DNA of 64,000 nt from Quillaja saponaria (lineage: Eukaryota; Streptophyta; Magnoliopsida; Fabales; Quillajaceae): assembly GCA_029379385.1 (NCBI GenBank), contig CM055615.1:4526001-4590000 (forward strand), given 5' to 3'. Shown here in pieces: positions 1 through 13,020 of this stretch (position 1 is its first letter; every line of letters starts with the position of its first letter). The notes beneath the pieces are model-generated. The model was not told where the DNA came from. It did no database searches and saw only the letters and a list, made by a program, of their open reading frames with translations. The position numbers and the translations under genes are program-made.

Positions 1-444
1 GCAATGGATATCTCGGATAGTGCAATACCCATGGGAGTATGGGAAGGAGGCAGACAGTACAGAATTTGCAAGGTTGGCATAGTCTCATTATCAGAAACAG
101 TGAATTACTCATTTCCTTTTAGTATAAATCACACACACAAATGGATGGGTTTTGAATCCATAATATCAATGTCCGCCCTTGTTTTTTAATGGGAAGAGAT
201 GCCATTTGACCCAAAAGGGCCTTCCCTAAAACCATCGTATAATGGTATAAGATGTTAGAATATCTTCCTTTTTTCCTTTCTTCTTTGTGGCTAAGCATTT
301 GTATTGATGCTAGTAATACACAGTTAAACTAGGATATTAAGTTAACCAGCTATCTTAGGCATAGGAAAAATGTAACTAGAAATGTCATTCAAAATGGCCA
401 GGGGACAATTTAAAACATAACTCAAAGTTGTAAAAGAAGCATAC

Positions 445-2118
445 AAAGAACGGAAGGTCCTTGGTACTGAATAGATGGCTGTTGTGCTTATCATCCCAAA
501 AAGAGAATGATGACTTCGGAGTGTGATATAAAACCTGCCCATGAAGAGGAACAATAAAATCAATCACAACAGAAATTTAAAATTCCTAACACCTACATAG
601 CTTTTAGAGGGAGATAGTATTTCTGACCTGACTTTCCACACTTATGTTTGCTACAGGTTGCAAAGCCTTAATTACAGGGTCCAACAAAGTCTTGTCTACT
701 GTTTGAAAATCCCTGCAATATCATCAGAACTCAAAATAATCAATATGAGATGGTACAAGTTGGGAGATAATTATATTCCATTTTAGTGATAGATTTAATT
801 TATCTTCTTTTTTTTTTGGGGGGGGGCCACAGGGGGGTTGGGACAATGCAAGAACTTTGCGGAACCAACATAAGCAAGAATCAGCCTTGACATCAGATAA
901 ACCTAACCTTAAGCAGGCCTTTGTTTCAATTAGCAAAAAATTAGTTGTTGAGAAGATTTGAACTCAAAACAAAACGCATTAGATACATTATAATATGAAG
1001 TTATGCACAGATGAAGCACCAAGAAAGTCAGAATAAAAGCTTCTTACTTTTCTACTTCTATTACCAGTGCATAATAATAATAATAAAAAAAAAAAGAGTG
1101 ATCATTGAAGTAGTAAAATCATATTAAGCTTCATACCAATCATAAATCCAATCATTAGGATCCGCATTGAGCAAACTAAACGAAAGAATGATACTCCCAT
1201 CAGCACCCACGGGCATGAACTCCCCTTGAATCAAACCTTCTTCTTTCCCACCATTAACAAACACCTTAACAAAAATTTCAGCTATCCTCGACATTGCCTC
1301 TTCCTCAGAAACACTCCCAATGATCCACGTATGGCGATACTTCCCTACAACAGCTCTCACCTCTTCCTCCCCATTCACCACCACAACACGATAGATCTTC
1401 CCGCCAAACCCAGATTCTGAACAATCCCCTAACACAGACTCTAGCAATTCATCAGCACCTTCAAAATTATCCTTTAATTCACCACCAAAATCAGCGGCAC
1501 TGATTGCACCGCATCGCCATGAACATGAAGGCTTAAAGTTTTGGGTTTGCATACAATTGGAACCGGAATCTACAATAACAGAAACAGAGTAGTTGTTTCC
1601 ACAAGTACCACATTGAGAAGATTTCAAGGTAAAGTTGATCATTTTCTGCAGAATTGATGATTCAAGTTCATTTACACTAGAGGTAACTAAAGTTTTGGAA
1701 TCGAATCCCACAAATATTGCTTGAAAATGGCATGGAAAAAGTAATGGGTTCGACTCAATTTGAAACGAAAGAGAGTCAACCTCCTGGAACGGCAAAGGTG
1801 CTCGATAGATTTCAATAGATTTCCATACAAATGGGAAACCTGCAAAAAGCAAAACCCACCAAATTGTTGTTAATATAGAGAACATGCAAGTAAATACGAA
1901 ACACGGACTACACCAGGGAGACGAAAGAGAGAACCTAGGACGAAGGACAACAGAACTGAAAGAGTAAGAACGAGGCGCTTAAGTCCTGGTTTGGTTTTTC
2001 GCATGGTTTTAGGGTCAAAGTCTGATTGAGGTTCATCTTCCTTGACAGAGGTTTTGTAGATCTCGTATTCACGATTTTCATTTGCAGGTTTTGGCAAAGA
2101 ATCTGAAACCTCCGCCAT
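445..2118 (-). CDS. PIGS: GPI transamidase subunit PIG-S, 5' part (four exons; gene continues past left edge)
   Basis: PIG-S is a membrane subunit of the ER GPI-transamidase, which attaches GPI anchors to proteins. The exons I can read are 2118-1935, 1839-1137, 712-628 and 534-445, with GT-AG borders and phases that agree throughout; they give about 354 codons. The start is the first ATG of the open frame and the product begins MAEVSD. A hydrophobic segment at about residues 50-70 is followed by the family signature WKSIEIYRAPLPF, typical of the first membrane helix and luminal start of PIG-S. Later blocks include NDWIYDW, then the exon-3 block DFQTVDKTLLDPVIKALQ, then FSTKDLPFF in exon 4. 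The family is usually about 550-600 residues, so the C-terminal 40%, including the last membrane helix, should lie left of position 445 and outside the window. No break is seen. A simple open frame running into the intron at 1124-1136 (ending YEA) is not the true end. Confidence 0.9.
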
Positions 2119-2763
2119 TGGAGCAACAAAGTTTCCACTGTCTTAGAGCTTTTAGCCTCCAGGAGTCTAGTTCAAGACCATGAAGGACAAAAGGGAGGAC
2201 ATGGAGAACAAAAAGAGAGTAAGGAGCATGGGTATGTCCGGTACTGATAATGATAAATTTTTGATTCTAAATAAAATTTGAATAATCGAAAAGTATAACT
2301 AAGTCGGTTCATGACCAGAATTTATCAACATTTTATTAAAATTAATGTGAAAATTATATATATATATATATTTTTTGAACCTCATATTTTCCTAATTTAT
2401 TAGTTATTATAAAACCAAATAAAAATAATATATCAGTACATCAACACAAATAAAAATATAAAATTATAAATTAATACAATTATACATTAAAATTAACTAA
2501 TTTTTTGTAAAAATATATATTTTAATTTTCGAGTAACTATAGATATTCATGACATTTTATCTCATTATCCTTCACTGAATAAAAAATAAAAGGTATCAAA
2601 TTTAATTATTCAAATTGACTAGAATAAGAAAAATATCCGAATTTAACCAAACCTAAATACTAATTCGGTTCGGATATTCGATTATCATAGATTTCATAGC
2701 GCTAGTAAGGAGCCATGCAAATGTTTTTTAATATTTATGTATTAAGTATTAATTACATAAGTA
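2119..2763. promoter_or_regulatory. Intergenic region between PIG-S start and tRNA-Lys
   Basis: This spacer separates the minus-strand PIG-S start from the plus-strand tRNA. The first 120 bp next to PIG-S is less AT-rich and is probably its leader and core promoter. The rest is AT-rich, with an (AT)n run near 2356-2370. I see no coding exon. Confidence 0.4.
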
Positions 2764-2836
2764 GCCGTCTTAGCTCAGCTGGTAGAGCGCATGGCTTTTA
2801 ACCATGTGGTCGTGGGTTCGATTCCCACAGACGGCG
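2764..2836 (+). tRNA. tRNA-Lys-UUU: tRNA-Lys (anticodon TTT)
   Basis: This is a complete 73-nt nuclear tRNA without an intron. The seven-base acceptor stem GCCGTCT (2764-2770) pairs fully with AGACGGC (2829-2835), and position 2836 is the G discriminator. The internal promoter boxes are clear: the A-box region TAGCTCAGCTGG and the B-box GGTTCGATTCC. The anticodon stem CATGG/CCATG closes the loop CTTTTAA, giving anticodon TTT (2797-2799), which reads AAA/AAG lysine codons. CCA is not encoded, as expected for a eukaryotic gene. A short T-run lies about 10 bp downstream. Confidence 0.97.
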
Positions 2837-2861
2837 ATTCTTAATATTTTGTTTAACCATT

Positions 2862-4540
2862 TTTCCACAACTCCTATTTTGAAATTTTCTTTCAAATAAA
2901 TCCTAAATTTTGTATTAATACTTTTTATGTTACTTTTATCCTTATCTTTTATTTTAAATTTAAATTTAAAATATTAATTAGTAAATTTAAAAATAAATTT
3001 ATGTATTAATACTTTTTATGTTACTTTTTTCCTTATCTTTTATTTTAAATTTAAATTTAAAATATTAATTAGTAAATTTAAAAATAAATTTATGTATTAA
3101 TACTTTTTATGTTACTTTTTTCCTTATCTTTTATTTTAAATTTAAATTTAAAATATTAATTAGTAAATTTAAAAATAAATTTATTAATTTACAAACTAAA
3201 ATTGAAGGGTTATGCACTGTTTGAATTAACTGGATTAATTGAGCAAACTTATCTCCTACTTTTAAAATTTTCTTTCAAATAAATCCTAAATTTTGTATTA
3301 ATACTTTTTAGGTTACTTTTATCCTTATCTTTTATTTTAAATTTAAATTTAAAATATTAATTAGTAAATTTAAAAATAAATTTATTAATTTAAAAACTAA
3401 AATTGAAGGGTTATGCACGGTTTGGATTAACTGAGCAAACTTATCCGAACAACCTGAATATTTGAGTTCGAATTTGGGTTTTTTTGGATTTCTTTTATGT
3501 AAAAGTTGGTTTCGGTTTTAGTTAACCAAAATAGTTTGGTTAAACAAATTGAACCGAGAAAAAAAAATATTAATTATGTTATTACTAAACTATCTTTATT
3601 TTTGACGAAATTATTAGTAATAATTTATTTATTTTTGTCATATTGATAGGTTATTTGGCAAAATTATAAATTCTTGTACTTTTATTTTAATGTTTGCATT
3701 TTTTGGGCCACAATATGTATATTTTTGTTTTTTAGCCTAAAAAAAGACAAATTGGGCCTAACAATCCAACTCTAGTTCAATAACCGAAAACCAACCAAAC
3801 CAAACCAATCTGTTGGGTTGGTTTTGGTTATCTTATTTGTAAAAGTTACTAAAAACCAAATATGATTATTTTATTATGCTAACCGAGTATTTGAGTTGAT
3901 TAATTTTTTTCTCTTAAACAAAACCATGCACACCCCTAGTAAAATCTATTATTTAATAATTAGTACAAAAATAAAATTATTATATAATCATATGAAAAAT
4001 ATAAAAAAAAATATTCTAAAAATTAATAAAAAGTTATCATTACATCTTTTCATATTTTTCCTAAAAGAAAAAAAGTATTATTCTCAAATTGAACTTGAAT
4101 TATTATTAATTTTTTTATGATGGGAACTAAAAATAAATAAATCTAAATTCTTTTGTAACAAAATTAACAAATAACAAGTGACACATGTAAATCTAAATCT
4201 AATTGTGAAGATAGTTTTTTTTTTTTTTTATGTATTTTTTGAAAAACATATTTAAGGGATGATGAATTTTCATTAATTTTTAAAAGATTTATTCTTCAAA
4301 TAATTATTAAACTATGAATTTGATTTTTAAAATTAAATAATGTGTTTTAAAAAAAATATTCTACTTAATTAATATTACTAATTTAATACTAAAAAGAAAA
4401 AGGGTAAAAATGACATAAAAGTGTCAGTATAAAATATAGGACTTTTTGAAAGAAAAAAATTAAAAGTAAGATTTGTGGGGAATAAAAATTTATTATAGGA
4501 TTTATTTGGAATTTCAAGGAAAAGATAAGACTTATCCTTA
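2862..4540. mobile_element. Inverted-repeat (MITE-like) element with amplified left arm
   Basis: The left arm (about 2862-2960) is the imperfect reverse complement of the right arm (about 4395-4485); both share blocks such as TTTCTTTCAAA and TTACTTTTATCC in opposite orientation. The right arm ends near 4540 in CTTATCCTTA. The same arm sequence recurs in the shorter element at 30351-30910, so this is a dispersed family. No transposase is seen, so it is non-autonomous. A partial second copy of the left arm lies at 3251-3440. Boundaries are approximate because the element appears rearranged. Confidence 0.5.
2912..3185. repeat. 91-bp tandem repeat, about three copies
   Basis: Copies begin at 2912, 3003 and 3094, a constant 91-bp step, and are nearly identical, so the expansion is recent. 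Each contains GTATTAATACTTTTTATG and an AT-rich tail built on AAATTTAAATTT. A fourth, diverged copy begins at 3295 after a 201-bp step and carries extra flanking sequence. Confidence 0.9.
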
Positions 4541-7500
4541 TTTGTTTTATAATTTAATATTTGTCCTAAAAAATAATAACACTTTTCAATTTCACCTTTA
4601 AAAATTATTTTTGTTTTAGACCCTAAGTATCACCCATTTTTTAATTTCATCTTTAACAAATATTTTTTCTAATTGAATTTGTGTTCCTAAATATTATACC
4701 ATTTTTAAATTTAATCCTTAAAAGTAGCAAAACAAGGAAAAAAACTGTCAAGATTATAATAGTGTTTTAATTTATCTCAAATAAATGATTTGGTACTATT
4801 AATTTTTTAAAATTAGTTTGAATTAATAAAAAAAGAGAGGGAGAGAGAGAGTTCTTGGGGAAAAAAAAAAATTAAAACAGGGACTTGAGTTGAGAAAAAA
4901 AAAATAAAATCAAATCATGTAAAACTTAAAAAATAAATAAATCAGCAATCATCCCACATCTACATGTGGTCTCATCCGTGCACCTAGCATAATGTATAGT
5001 GTGCATAGGGGATTCCTAGATTCATAAGCAAGAGATAAAATACAGGATGAATCTAAAAATAAATACGTAGTAAATATATATCAGAAAAACCGTGAAAATA
5101 ATAATTAATTAAATAAAAAAATATAGAAATGTTTCATGAATAAAACAAGAATATTTAATTATATTTATCTTGAATATTTTAAAGAGCTAAGTCAATAAAA
5201 TTATACTATATATATTATTCTAAAAGTCAAAAAATGCTTATGATCTCTTATTTTAAAATAATATAAATTAATTATTTTAAACTAAATAAAAAATAATTAG
5301 AATAGTATAATTTTTTTTCTTAAATTCAAGTATAAATGCTTTCAGTTCTACTTTAGAATAATAAAGATGCTCTCCTATTATTGTGTCCCTTTTTTCCTTT
5401 ACTGAAAGCTTTTTTATTTTTTAAATATTATATCTTTTATTAAATTTAACATAAAATATATTTTTAAATAGTATGACAAGCCTAGTAACTTATAACCATG
5501 TAAGATATTAAAGTGATTAGATGTGTTATTGTGTTGTTCTTGATTAGGTGACCCATTAAAATTAGATAACATAACCAACAAAATTAATACTATTAATTAT
5601 TTAAACAAAATTAAATTTATTTATCACATATATGCTAATTTTCTAAAAAAATAATAATAATCTTTTTCATCAGAGACAACACTTGGTAGAGACGTGCATA
5701 GCCCTACATGATTTTGGAAAATTTATGTTTTGGCTTCTAAAACTTATAAGTTTCTCATTCTGCTTCTCACAGGATTTTAGACAAATTACTTTCTAACTAA
5801 TAAAAATTATATTTTTGTCATTCCAACCCTCACAAAATTTAATACTTTTCATAATTTGGAAAAAATTTCTGTTTTTACTCTTACAATACTATACTTTTAT
5901 CATTCAGATCCGGCCTGTACAACTCTGAAAAATTATATTTGACTTTGAAAGTCATAATTTTATCACTTCAGTTTATATAAAATTTGATGTTTTTTTAGTT
6001 ATGACCTTTATAAAATATAATTTTTAGTTGCTTTATCAATTGCACTTGCTTGAAAATAAAAGAAAGGGAATGAAAAAACTAAGTGAAGTCAAAAATTGAA
6101 ACTCATGTTATACTATTTAATAAATAATATACATACATATTTAATATCTACTTCCATCTAATTGCAAATAAATTATATTTACAATTTAAAATAGGATTAA
6201 ATTAGGATTGTCATACTTTGACTAAAATTTAAGAGATAAGATTTAATCTTATCACCTAAAGTTTAGTTAATATCCCACTTAAGTGAGGTTAGATCTCAAA
6301 ATTTACTGTCCGTAACTTTTATATAAAATATATACTACAAAGAGTCAAAATTCTCAGCATTATAGAATTTTGACAAGCGGAGTGTTTGTGAGTAAGAGAA
6401 AAAATTGTGCTAGTAAATAAGGAGATTTTTTTGAAGCCATCTCGAACCTCTTGATCAATTCATTTGTGAGGATACACTTAGAAGTTGTACATGTCTTGCA
6501 ACTTTGTGGGTCAAGTTAAGATCGTCATAATGGTTTCAACAAATAATTATATCTATCTGATTAATAGAAAATAATATTCGTTCATAAACAATAAAGAAGA
6601 TCATAAGGATTTGGTTATGTCAAAAATTTTAATTTCTGTTGTGCCCGACATAATCAAATTCCTTACAATGTTGATAAAAAATAAATAGATGTAATTTAAC
6701 CAAAACAAAAATAAAAATAAAAATGGAAAATAACATTGTTGCTAATAAAAGCATACCAAGTTACGAGATTATACTTTGTTCTCTTAGAATTTACTAAAAC
6801 GATACTATAATCTATAATTTTGAAAATTCAACACTCAAAGAGTGCAAATGTTGTTACAAAACAATTTTTTTTTAAAGATATATATTAAAAAATCATGCTT
6901 GTATCTACCAAAAATTCATAATTTTAGTTTTTCTCTTTTAAAATGACTCTTAAATATTACTTTCTTTCTTTTTCATATTTCTTTCAAATTTTTGTTTATT
7001 TTTCTTAATTTTCAGTACATCATATTAACTTAAGTTTTTAATTTTAATATATTCTTATAATAAAATAGAAAAATAAGCTTTTTCATATATCAATAAATCG
7101 AATTTGTTAGTGATATTTCAAAAGAGAAAAGTAAGTTATAATTACTATTAAGAATCAATAAGTTGGCATGACTTTACAAGACAAATAAGTATAAAATTTT
7201 CCAAAAATCAATTAACATAAATTTAGAAAACTAATAATTCTATGACATGTTCATTAATAAAAGAAGATAATCTTTTAACTATTTCCTTTCATATTTCGTC
7301 CCCAAAATATTAAAAAAATTATGTTTTTTTTTCTTTTTTTTAATTGATCTATATTTATGATTTGTCTATTTTTTTACACGTGCTTAAATTTATTTTTTTT
7401 AGATTCATACAAATTACATTTTTAGAGTTCATATATCATGAAAATAATGAAATGTTCCAAGCTTCTTTATTTAAAATTCAAATTTAACGTTTAAAAAAAA

Positions 7501-9939
7501 ATATTTTCTCTTCAATTGAGGTTAACATTGTATTGCTATTAAGGAAAGAAAAATTGATGCATGTACTTAGAACTCATTTGAAAATAAAAAATTTTAAACA
7601 TGATTTTCTTTGGTATTGTAAAAATTGAATCATGATATTTTGGAACTTTTTAAAAATGTTCTCTCAACATACCATTTAGTTTCTCATCTTGAAGTTCCAA
7701 ATTTTTAACATTAGTGTCTTCTCAGTGAACAAGGTGGAAATAGACAGATTTGTTCGTGAACAAGTCAAGGCTTCCACTTGAGTTAGAGTCTTATTTTAAG
7801 GCTAGTTTAGTAGACAAGTCAAGCTCAAACTTTGTAAAACTCACTTGTTAACTTGTGATCCTTGCTCTTAATATATATTAATAATCCTAATATCATATTT
7901 CTCTCTTAATAATAAAATAATATGGTATAATATTTTTAGTATTTACGATATGTTCTAATTTTTTTTTTCAACTTCAAGAAGTTATTGTAGATTTTTATAT
8001 AAAATAGATTTCGTATTATACTAACAATCGATAAAAAGTTTGAGTAATCTACACTAAAAAGTCTTACTTGAAAACAAACTAAATATCTATATTATCCGAA
8101 TTAAACGAATCAAATTATATATATTAGTTCCGATCAATTTTTTGTTTTTCTATATATGTTTCCTTGCACAGCCCTAACAAATAGAACGGAAAACCCATTG
8201 GCTTTCAAAGAACCGGTGTGAGTGAAAAAATTAATTTCCCCTAACATAATTTACTCAATTCTAATTTTTGGAGAAATCAACATTTTGAACTATTACTATG
8301 ATTCTCACAAACAATATGTCAATACTGATGGAAAATTTCGTCCCCTAAACCACGGTTTATGTTAAAACATAAGAGAATATGGTGAAGAGAAGTTGAACAT
8401 AGAGAATCATTTGAGTAACTTACTACTAAACCAAATTACAATTTATGCTAATTTGTGCAAATAAATATAATTACTATTTACCAAGTCATTGCCACCCCTA
8501 TTAATATGTACCTCTTACTACTTCAACTTCAAAGGAGGTGCATGAGAGAGAGTGGTAAGATTCATCTTCACCACTTGCAAATATGATTTTTTTTTCATTG
8601 GTAGAAAAGGAAATATGGTCTTTGATAATCTTAAGCGTATTCTTCTAAAACTAATTTAATTTGTTTGGGGCGACAACAAGTCAAGTTGGGTCGACTAGCC
8701 AAGTTTTGGGTAGAATAGAGCTTGGTTCATTTTCACTAAGATCTCGCGAGCTTAACATAGTTAATCATTCACGAGTTTAAACCCAGACTTGAGATCAGTT
8801 AATTACGAGCTCTTAAAAGTTTTTGTAAAATTTCCAAAATGCTTTGTAATCAATGAGAGTTGAAGCCATCACTAAATCAAGTTATAATTTTTATATATAT
8901 TTTTATATAAATATATTTATTATAAATTTATATTTACATGATAAAATATATTAAACGCGCCAAGTCGTGAGTATGAGCTTTTGAAAGATTGAGTTAATTT
9001 GACTCATTTTATTAAACGAGTTCAAAACAAAATTGAAGATCGATTCATTGAGAAAAGAAGTGCAGCTCGGTTTGAGTCCTTAAGGAGTTACTCATGAGCT
9101 AGCTTGGCTCATTACTGCCCCATAGTAAAATTTAAGTTATTTGTTCTATTTACAATTTTTGTCCTTTTATTTGCTTGATATAAGGCCAGTGAGAATTCTT
9201 TTTGCAGGTAAACAAGCCAAGCTCCCTATCTTTCTCTCTGTTTCTGACACTACGGAAATGAAAGTGATCTCAAGTTGTTAAAGCCAATGATAGTGGTTAT
9301 AATTCTAGTTTTTATCAGTGTCACAGTGCTTGTGTCCTTCCTTTTTTTCCTACTCCAACAAAACTACAAAAGCAAAACGAAGAAAGAAAAGAAAAGTAGA
9401 GAGGGTGTGAATATATGCGAATTGTGGATTCCTAAACTTTATGGATCTTGATTCCTTTTGCAGGCATTTTTCTGTCTTTCAACGATTCAGAGAAAAACTG
9501 TTGAATGGGGGTCAGAAAAAAACAAACTAAAAGCTCATAAGGAGAATCTAAAACTTAGTTGTGGATTTAATTTGACCGGGTCAAGATTTTTGATACCGAA
9601 TAAACTCGACCCACCCGATATTATATTTTAATATTTAGTCAACCTGATTGACAAGGTTAGGTGATTTTATCTCTACCCGTCTCGATCCATCCGGTTGCAC
9701 ACTTCTAACTGTTTGTGTGATTGAAAAAATTGGGGGTGGAATGTCAGTTTTTCCCAAAGTTTGGACTTAAGTGTTATTGCCATAAAACACAAGGTAGTTG
9801 GGTGTAATTTACTCTTTACTTTTTTCTTGCTTGAGCCCCAAGTATCTCCCTAGACGACAATGATGATGAACAGCTATATATTGCCTAAAGCCCTAAAGCC
9901 CTAAAGATACAAATACATTCGCGCAGTCACTCATTCTAA
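4541..9939. other. Gene-poor AT-rich intergenic region
   Basis: No exon-like sequence is recognised. The region is A/T homopolymer-rich. The stretch at about 8640-9120 is richer in GC, with repeated words such as CGAGCTT and GAGCTC and the phrase ACGAGTT. That style is common in dispersed plant intergenic repeats, but no ends could be defined. The last 100 bp contains a CCCTAAAG repeat (9891-9906) just before the F-box leader. Confidence 0.5.
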
Positions 9940-10283
9940 ATGGAGCCCGTTCTCGCTTCTAGCGATCCAGCAGTTGAAGCCATCAGGTGAGCAAAAAATT
10001 TATTTTGTATGAAAACCCGTTTAATATAGGACTAGGAATTTGGTTCCTGAAAATCTTTAGATTTCATAGGCTTATGAGTTTCTAAATTCCCCCATTTTGT
10101 TTGTCAGATAATGAATTTGCACGATATCAAGTTTAATAAGAACTATTTTAGCACATTTAGGTTCAAGTGATGTACACAATTATATAATTGTCCTTAATTT
10201 TCCTGGGATTCCTAAAAGGACTCTCAATAGATTTCTGGGCAATTGTTCACTTTGCTAAATTTTCTACGCCTTTCTGGGTCTGT

Positions 10284-10319
10284 GGGTTAATGGGTCAATG
10301 GGTCAATGGGTCAATGGGT
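10284..10319. repeat. 9-bp minisatellite (GGGTCAATG) in F-box intron 1
   Basis: About four copies of GGGT(C/T)AATG stand head to tail. They lie in the first intron and show no function. Confidence 0.85.
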
Positions 10320-12103
10320 GTGTGAGTGATTGGTTCTTTGTCTGGGATAATTGTTGAAGGTTTAATTTTTTTTGATACTAGGAATACTACTGTAGTCATG
10401 GAATCAAATGGTTTGACTGAATACTGGGAGAGACAACTTTTCTGAGGAGCAACTTGTTTGTTATGGCAAAGATATTATTAGCAATTTGCCAGAATGCGTT
10501 CTTTTCCATATCCTATCTTTTCTTCCAACTGAAGATGTAGTCAGGACCTGCATATTGTCTAAAAGGTGGATTGACATTTGGAAACATATCACCAATCTGA
10601 ACTTTAGCGATTCTCTCCATGGGCCTTCTCTTCTCAAAAATACAAGAATTGGTTTCTTTGGGAACTATATGGATACAATACTTTTTCGCCTTGGTCGATA
10701 TAGTTTAAATATCCAAAGTTGTTCTCTAAATTTGTCAACATGGCATGATCAATCTCGTATCAATGCTTGGATTTATTGTATCTTAAACCTTAAAGTTCAA
10801 AAGCTTCATATAGGAATAAGAAATTACAGAATGAAATTTACCTCCCCTCATCCCCTGTTCCATTGTGACTCCCTCATAGAATTGGATCTTAAAATGAACT
10901 TTCATTTCATAAATCGTGCTTATCTTTGTCTTTCCAACCTGAAATTCCTTAAACTCTGTGGAGTTACATTTGGTTCTTTGCTTCCCTGTCCTCAAGGTGT
11001 TTGAGTCTAGGCGCTGCCATATGGTCTCAATGCCTAATATTGATATAAATAGTCCTGTACTTGAGAGCTTTATGCTAGAGGTTCCATCTTATTATGACTC
11101 ATGTTGGTCTTCTATTAAGATATCAGCTTCGTGTCTCAGAAAATTCATTTATGTTGGAGGTATATCAGAGGAGTTCGTTCTATCTAACCCGTCATCAGTT
11201 CTTCATGCTTCAATTAATATATCTTTTGTTAAGGAACGTACAAGCAATGATCACTTGCCTGAAGTGGGTATCCGTGCATCTAAGCTTCTGAAGCAATTAC
11301 AAGGAGCGGAGTATATGGAATTGAAGGGTTATGCAGTAAAGGTACGCTTTCAGCTTCCTTTTTCTTTGGACATGTTCATAAATTTTTTTTTTTTGGTTAC
11401 TGAACTATTTCCAGTACAATTTGTTGGTGGTCTTTATTGTCATCTTACTTCAAGTGTATTGCTCACATTGTATTGCAGTATAAAATTTTAGAGTGACTTG
11501 AAATTTGTGTTCTTTTTCATTGAAAATAGACAATAAATACCAAGGAAGATAAAATAAAAGAAATGAATAAAATCATTGTTTAGTAAACGCACATCCAAAT
11601 GCTATGTTTTTTGATACAGAGAAGTTGTGAAAAAGTAAAAACATAGAATTTAATCAGAATGCACATAGTTGATTGTTGAATATTTTATGGATATACAGTG
11701 AAGTGAATAAAAGTTACTAGTAAAAAAGAACATAAACACACAAACAAAAAGGAAGCACTAACAACGATTACATGTGTTGTTTATGCAGGTTCTTTCTCAT
11801 GCAAAAGATTATGTTATAAATCTACCTATGTTTGGGAAGTTGATCTATTTGGAATTGATGAACAAAATCACCAGCTTCGAAATTATGTTGGACTTACTCC
11901 ACAAGTCACCAATTCTCAACTCTCTTGTTTTGCGTGGGGTAATTTCTCAATAGTATCATTATGTGTCTTTCATGCAATTTTTAGTACTGCAACTTGAGCT
12001 TGATGATTGACAATATAATATTCTCAGGAACCATCATTTGCAAAAGAACTTCTCGTTTATATCCTAGCTTTGACATCTGTGCCATTGTGCCTCACTTCTT
12101 TTG

Positions 12104-12213
12104 GTAACAAAAGGTTAGGCGGGGAAGTCTAAGCCCCTGGGGCCGGGAGTGGTAAATGGTATGGCCCCTCCCCAAAGGAGCTTTCCCGTGGTTCGAACTC
12201 TTGACATTGCAAG
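12104..12213 (+). mobile_element. Small GC-rich insertion, possibly SINE-derived
   Basis: The paralogous copy at 17.1 kb reads straight from the CCTCAC of the conserved SVPL block into CAAATTGGTAAG. Here the same point is interrupted by about 110 bp that is far more GC-rich than its surroundings. The insert contains GGTTCGAACTC, a match to the tRNA-type polymerase III B-box, which suggests a truncated tRNA-derived SINE. It begins with GTAACA and ends in GCAAG, so it could in principle be spliced out in frame. Target-site duplications are not clear. Confidence 0.4.
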
Positions 12214-12413
12214 TGAAGTCACACTTGAAATTTGTAAGGTTTAAAGCCAATGATTGGGGATATGATGAGTATTCTTTTGCAAAGTTTGTGATAGAAAACG
12301 GGAAAGTCTTGGAGAAACTAACTATTACTAAACCCTATCTAGAGATTAACCTGGAGAAGAAGCTACAGTCATACATGAAGTGTTCAAGTGTAGCTTCAAT
12401 AGAATTTATATGA

Positions 12414-13020
12414 AAATTAATTTAACTGGCTATTTGAATTTCTTTACCTTAAATGTAAATACAGCATCTATAATTTCTAATTTCTAGGAGCAATGTTTTG
12501 GATGATTGCTGTTAGTTTGTTTTTAGTAGACGTGAAAGTTCTGGAGATTGCTATTTGTTTCCTTTCATTATATTTAGCTCCACTTACATTGTCTCTTTTG
12601 TATGTAAAATATTTTTCATGTTAAAATTAAAACAATTAAGGTTAACGTAATGTATTTAATATTTAGAAAAAAAAAATTAGAAAAGTAATAAAAAAGAAAA
12701 GAAAAGTATTTAAGACCCATTTGAATAAAAAATAATTAAAAATAGTAATTTTTGTATTTTGAAATTAAAATTAGGGCTTTAAGAATTTTTTTTAAAAATG
12801 ATTTTTTAACTAAAGTGCATACTTTAGTTAATAAGACTATAGGTATAATTATAAGGAGAATGTAATTTTAACAAATTTTAAGAGAGAAGAATATAATTTA
12901 TTCTATAATAAGACTATCAATATGATTATGAGGATATGGACTATCTAAAGTGCATACATTTTGAAGGTTAATATACGATAATCTTAATTATTAAAATTAA
13001 CCTAGTTCTGGATGGCCCAG
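12414..13020. other. 3' flank of F-box gene
   Basis: Positions 12414-12610 are the old 3' UTR; they match 17325-17540 downstream of the truncated copy. The remainder is AT-rich with no exon. Confidence 0.6.

Larger units (their letters stand above)
9940..12413 (+). pseudogene. F-box/LRR/FBD protein gene, probably a pseudogene
   Basis: F-box/FBD proteins are substrate receptors of SCF ubiquitin ligases. The inferred exons are 9940-9986 (begins MEPVLASSD), 10382-11341, 11789-11938, 12028-12103 and 12214-12413. The F-box is clear at 10480-10600 (LPECVLFHILSFLPT, then LSKRW), leucine-rich repeats follow, and an FBD-type end closes the gene (KFVIENGKVLEKLTI, stop at 12411-12413). The reading frame breaks twice. 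The exon 1-2 frame stops at 10443, while the F-box is in the +1 frame. A further +1 shift near 10990 (an extra C in TGTCCTCAAG) separates SLLPC from KVFESRRC. A roughly 110-bp insertion also splits the FBD region. Exon phases otherwise agree, so this is a once-functional, intron-bearing gene. Sequencing error could explain one break but is less likely to explain all three. Confidence 0.8.

Noticed and set aside
1..444. Further PIG-S exons in the left 444 bp
   Set aside because: The expected block following LPFF was not found on the minus strand; the next exon must lie outside the window.
3896..4120. 74-codon frame in the AT-rich element
   Set aside because: The product is Lys/Leu/Ile/Asn-rich as expected from random AT-rich DNA; no start context or homology.
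10958..11491. Plus-strand frame as a separate gene with its own start
   Set aside because: It is the continuation of the F-box/LRR protein after a frameshift and runs into the following intron.
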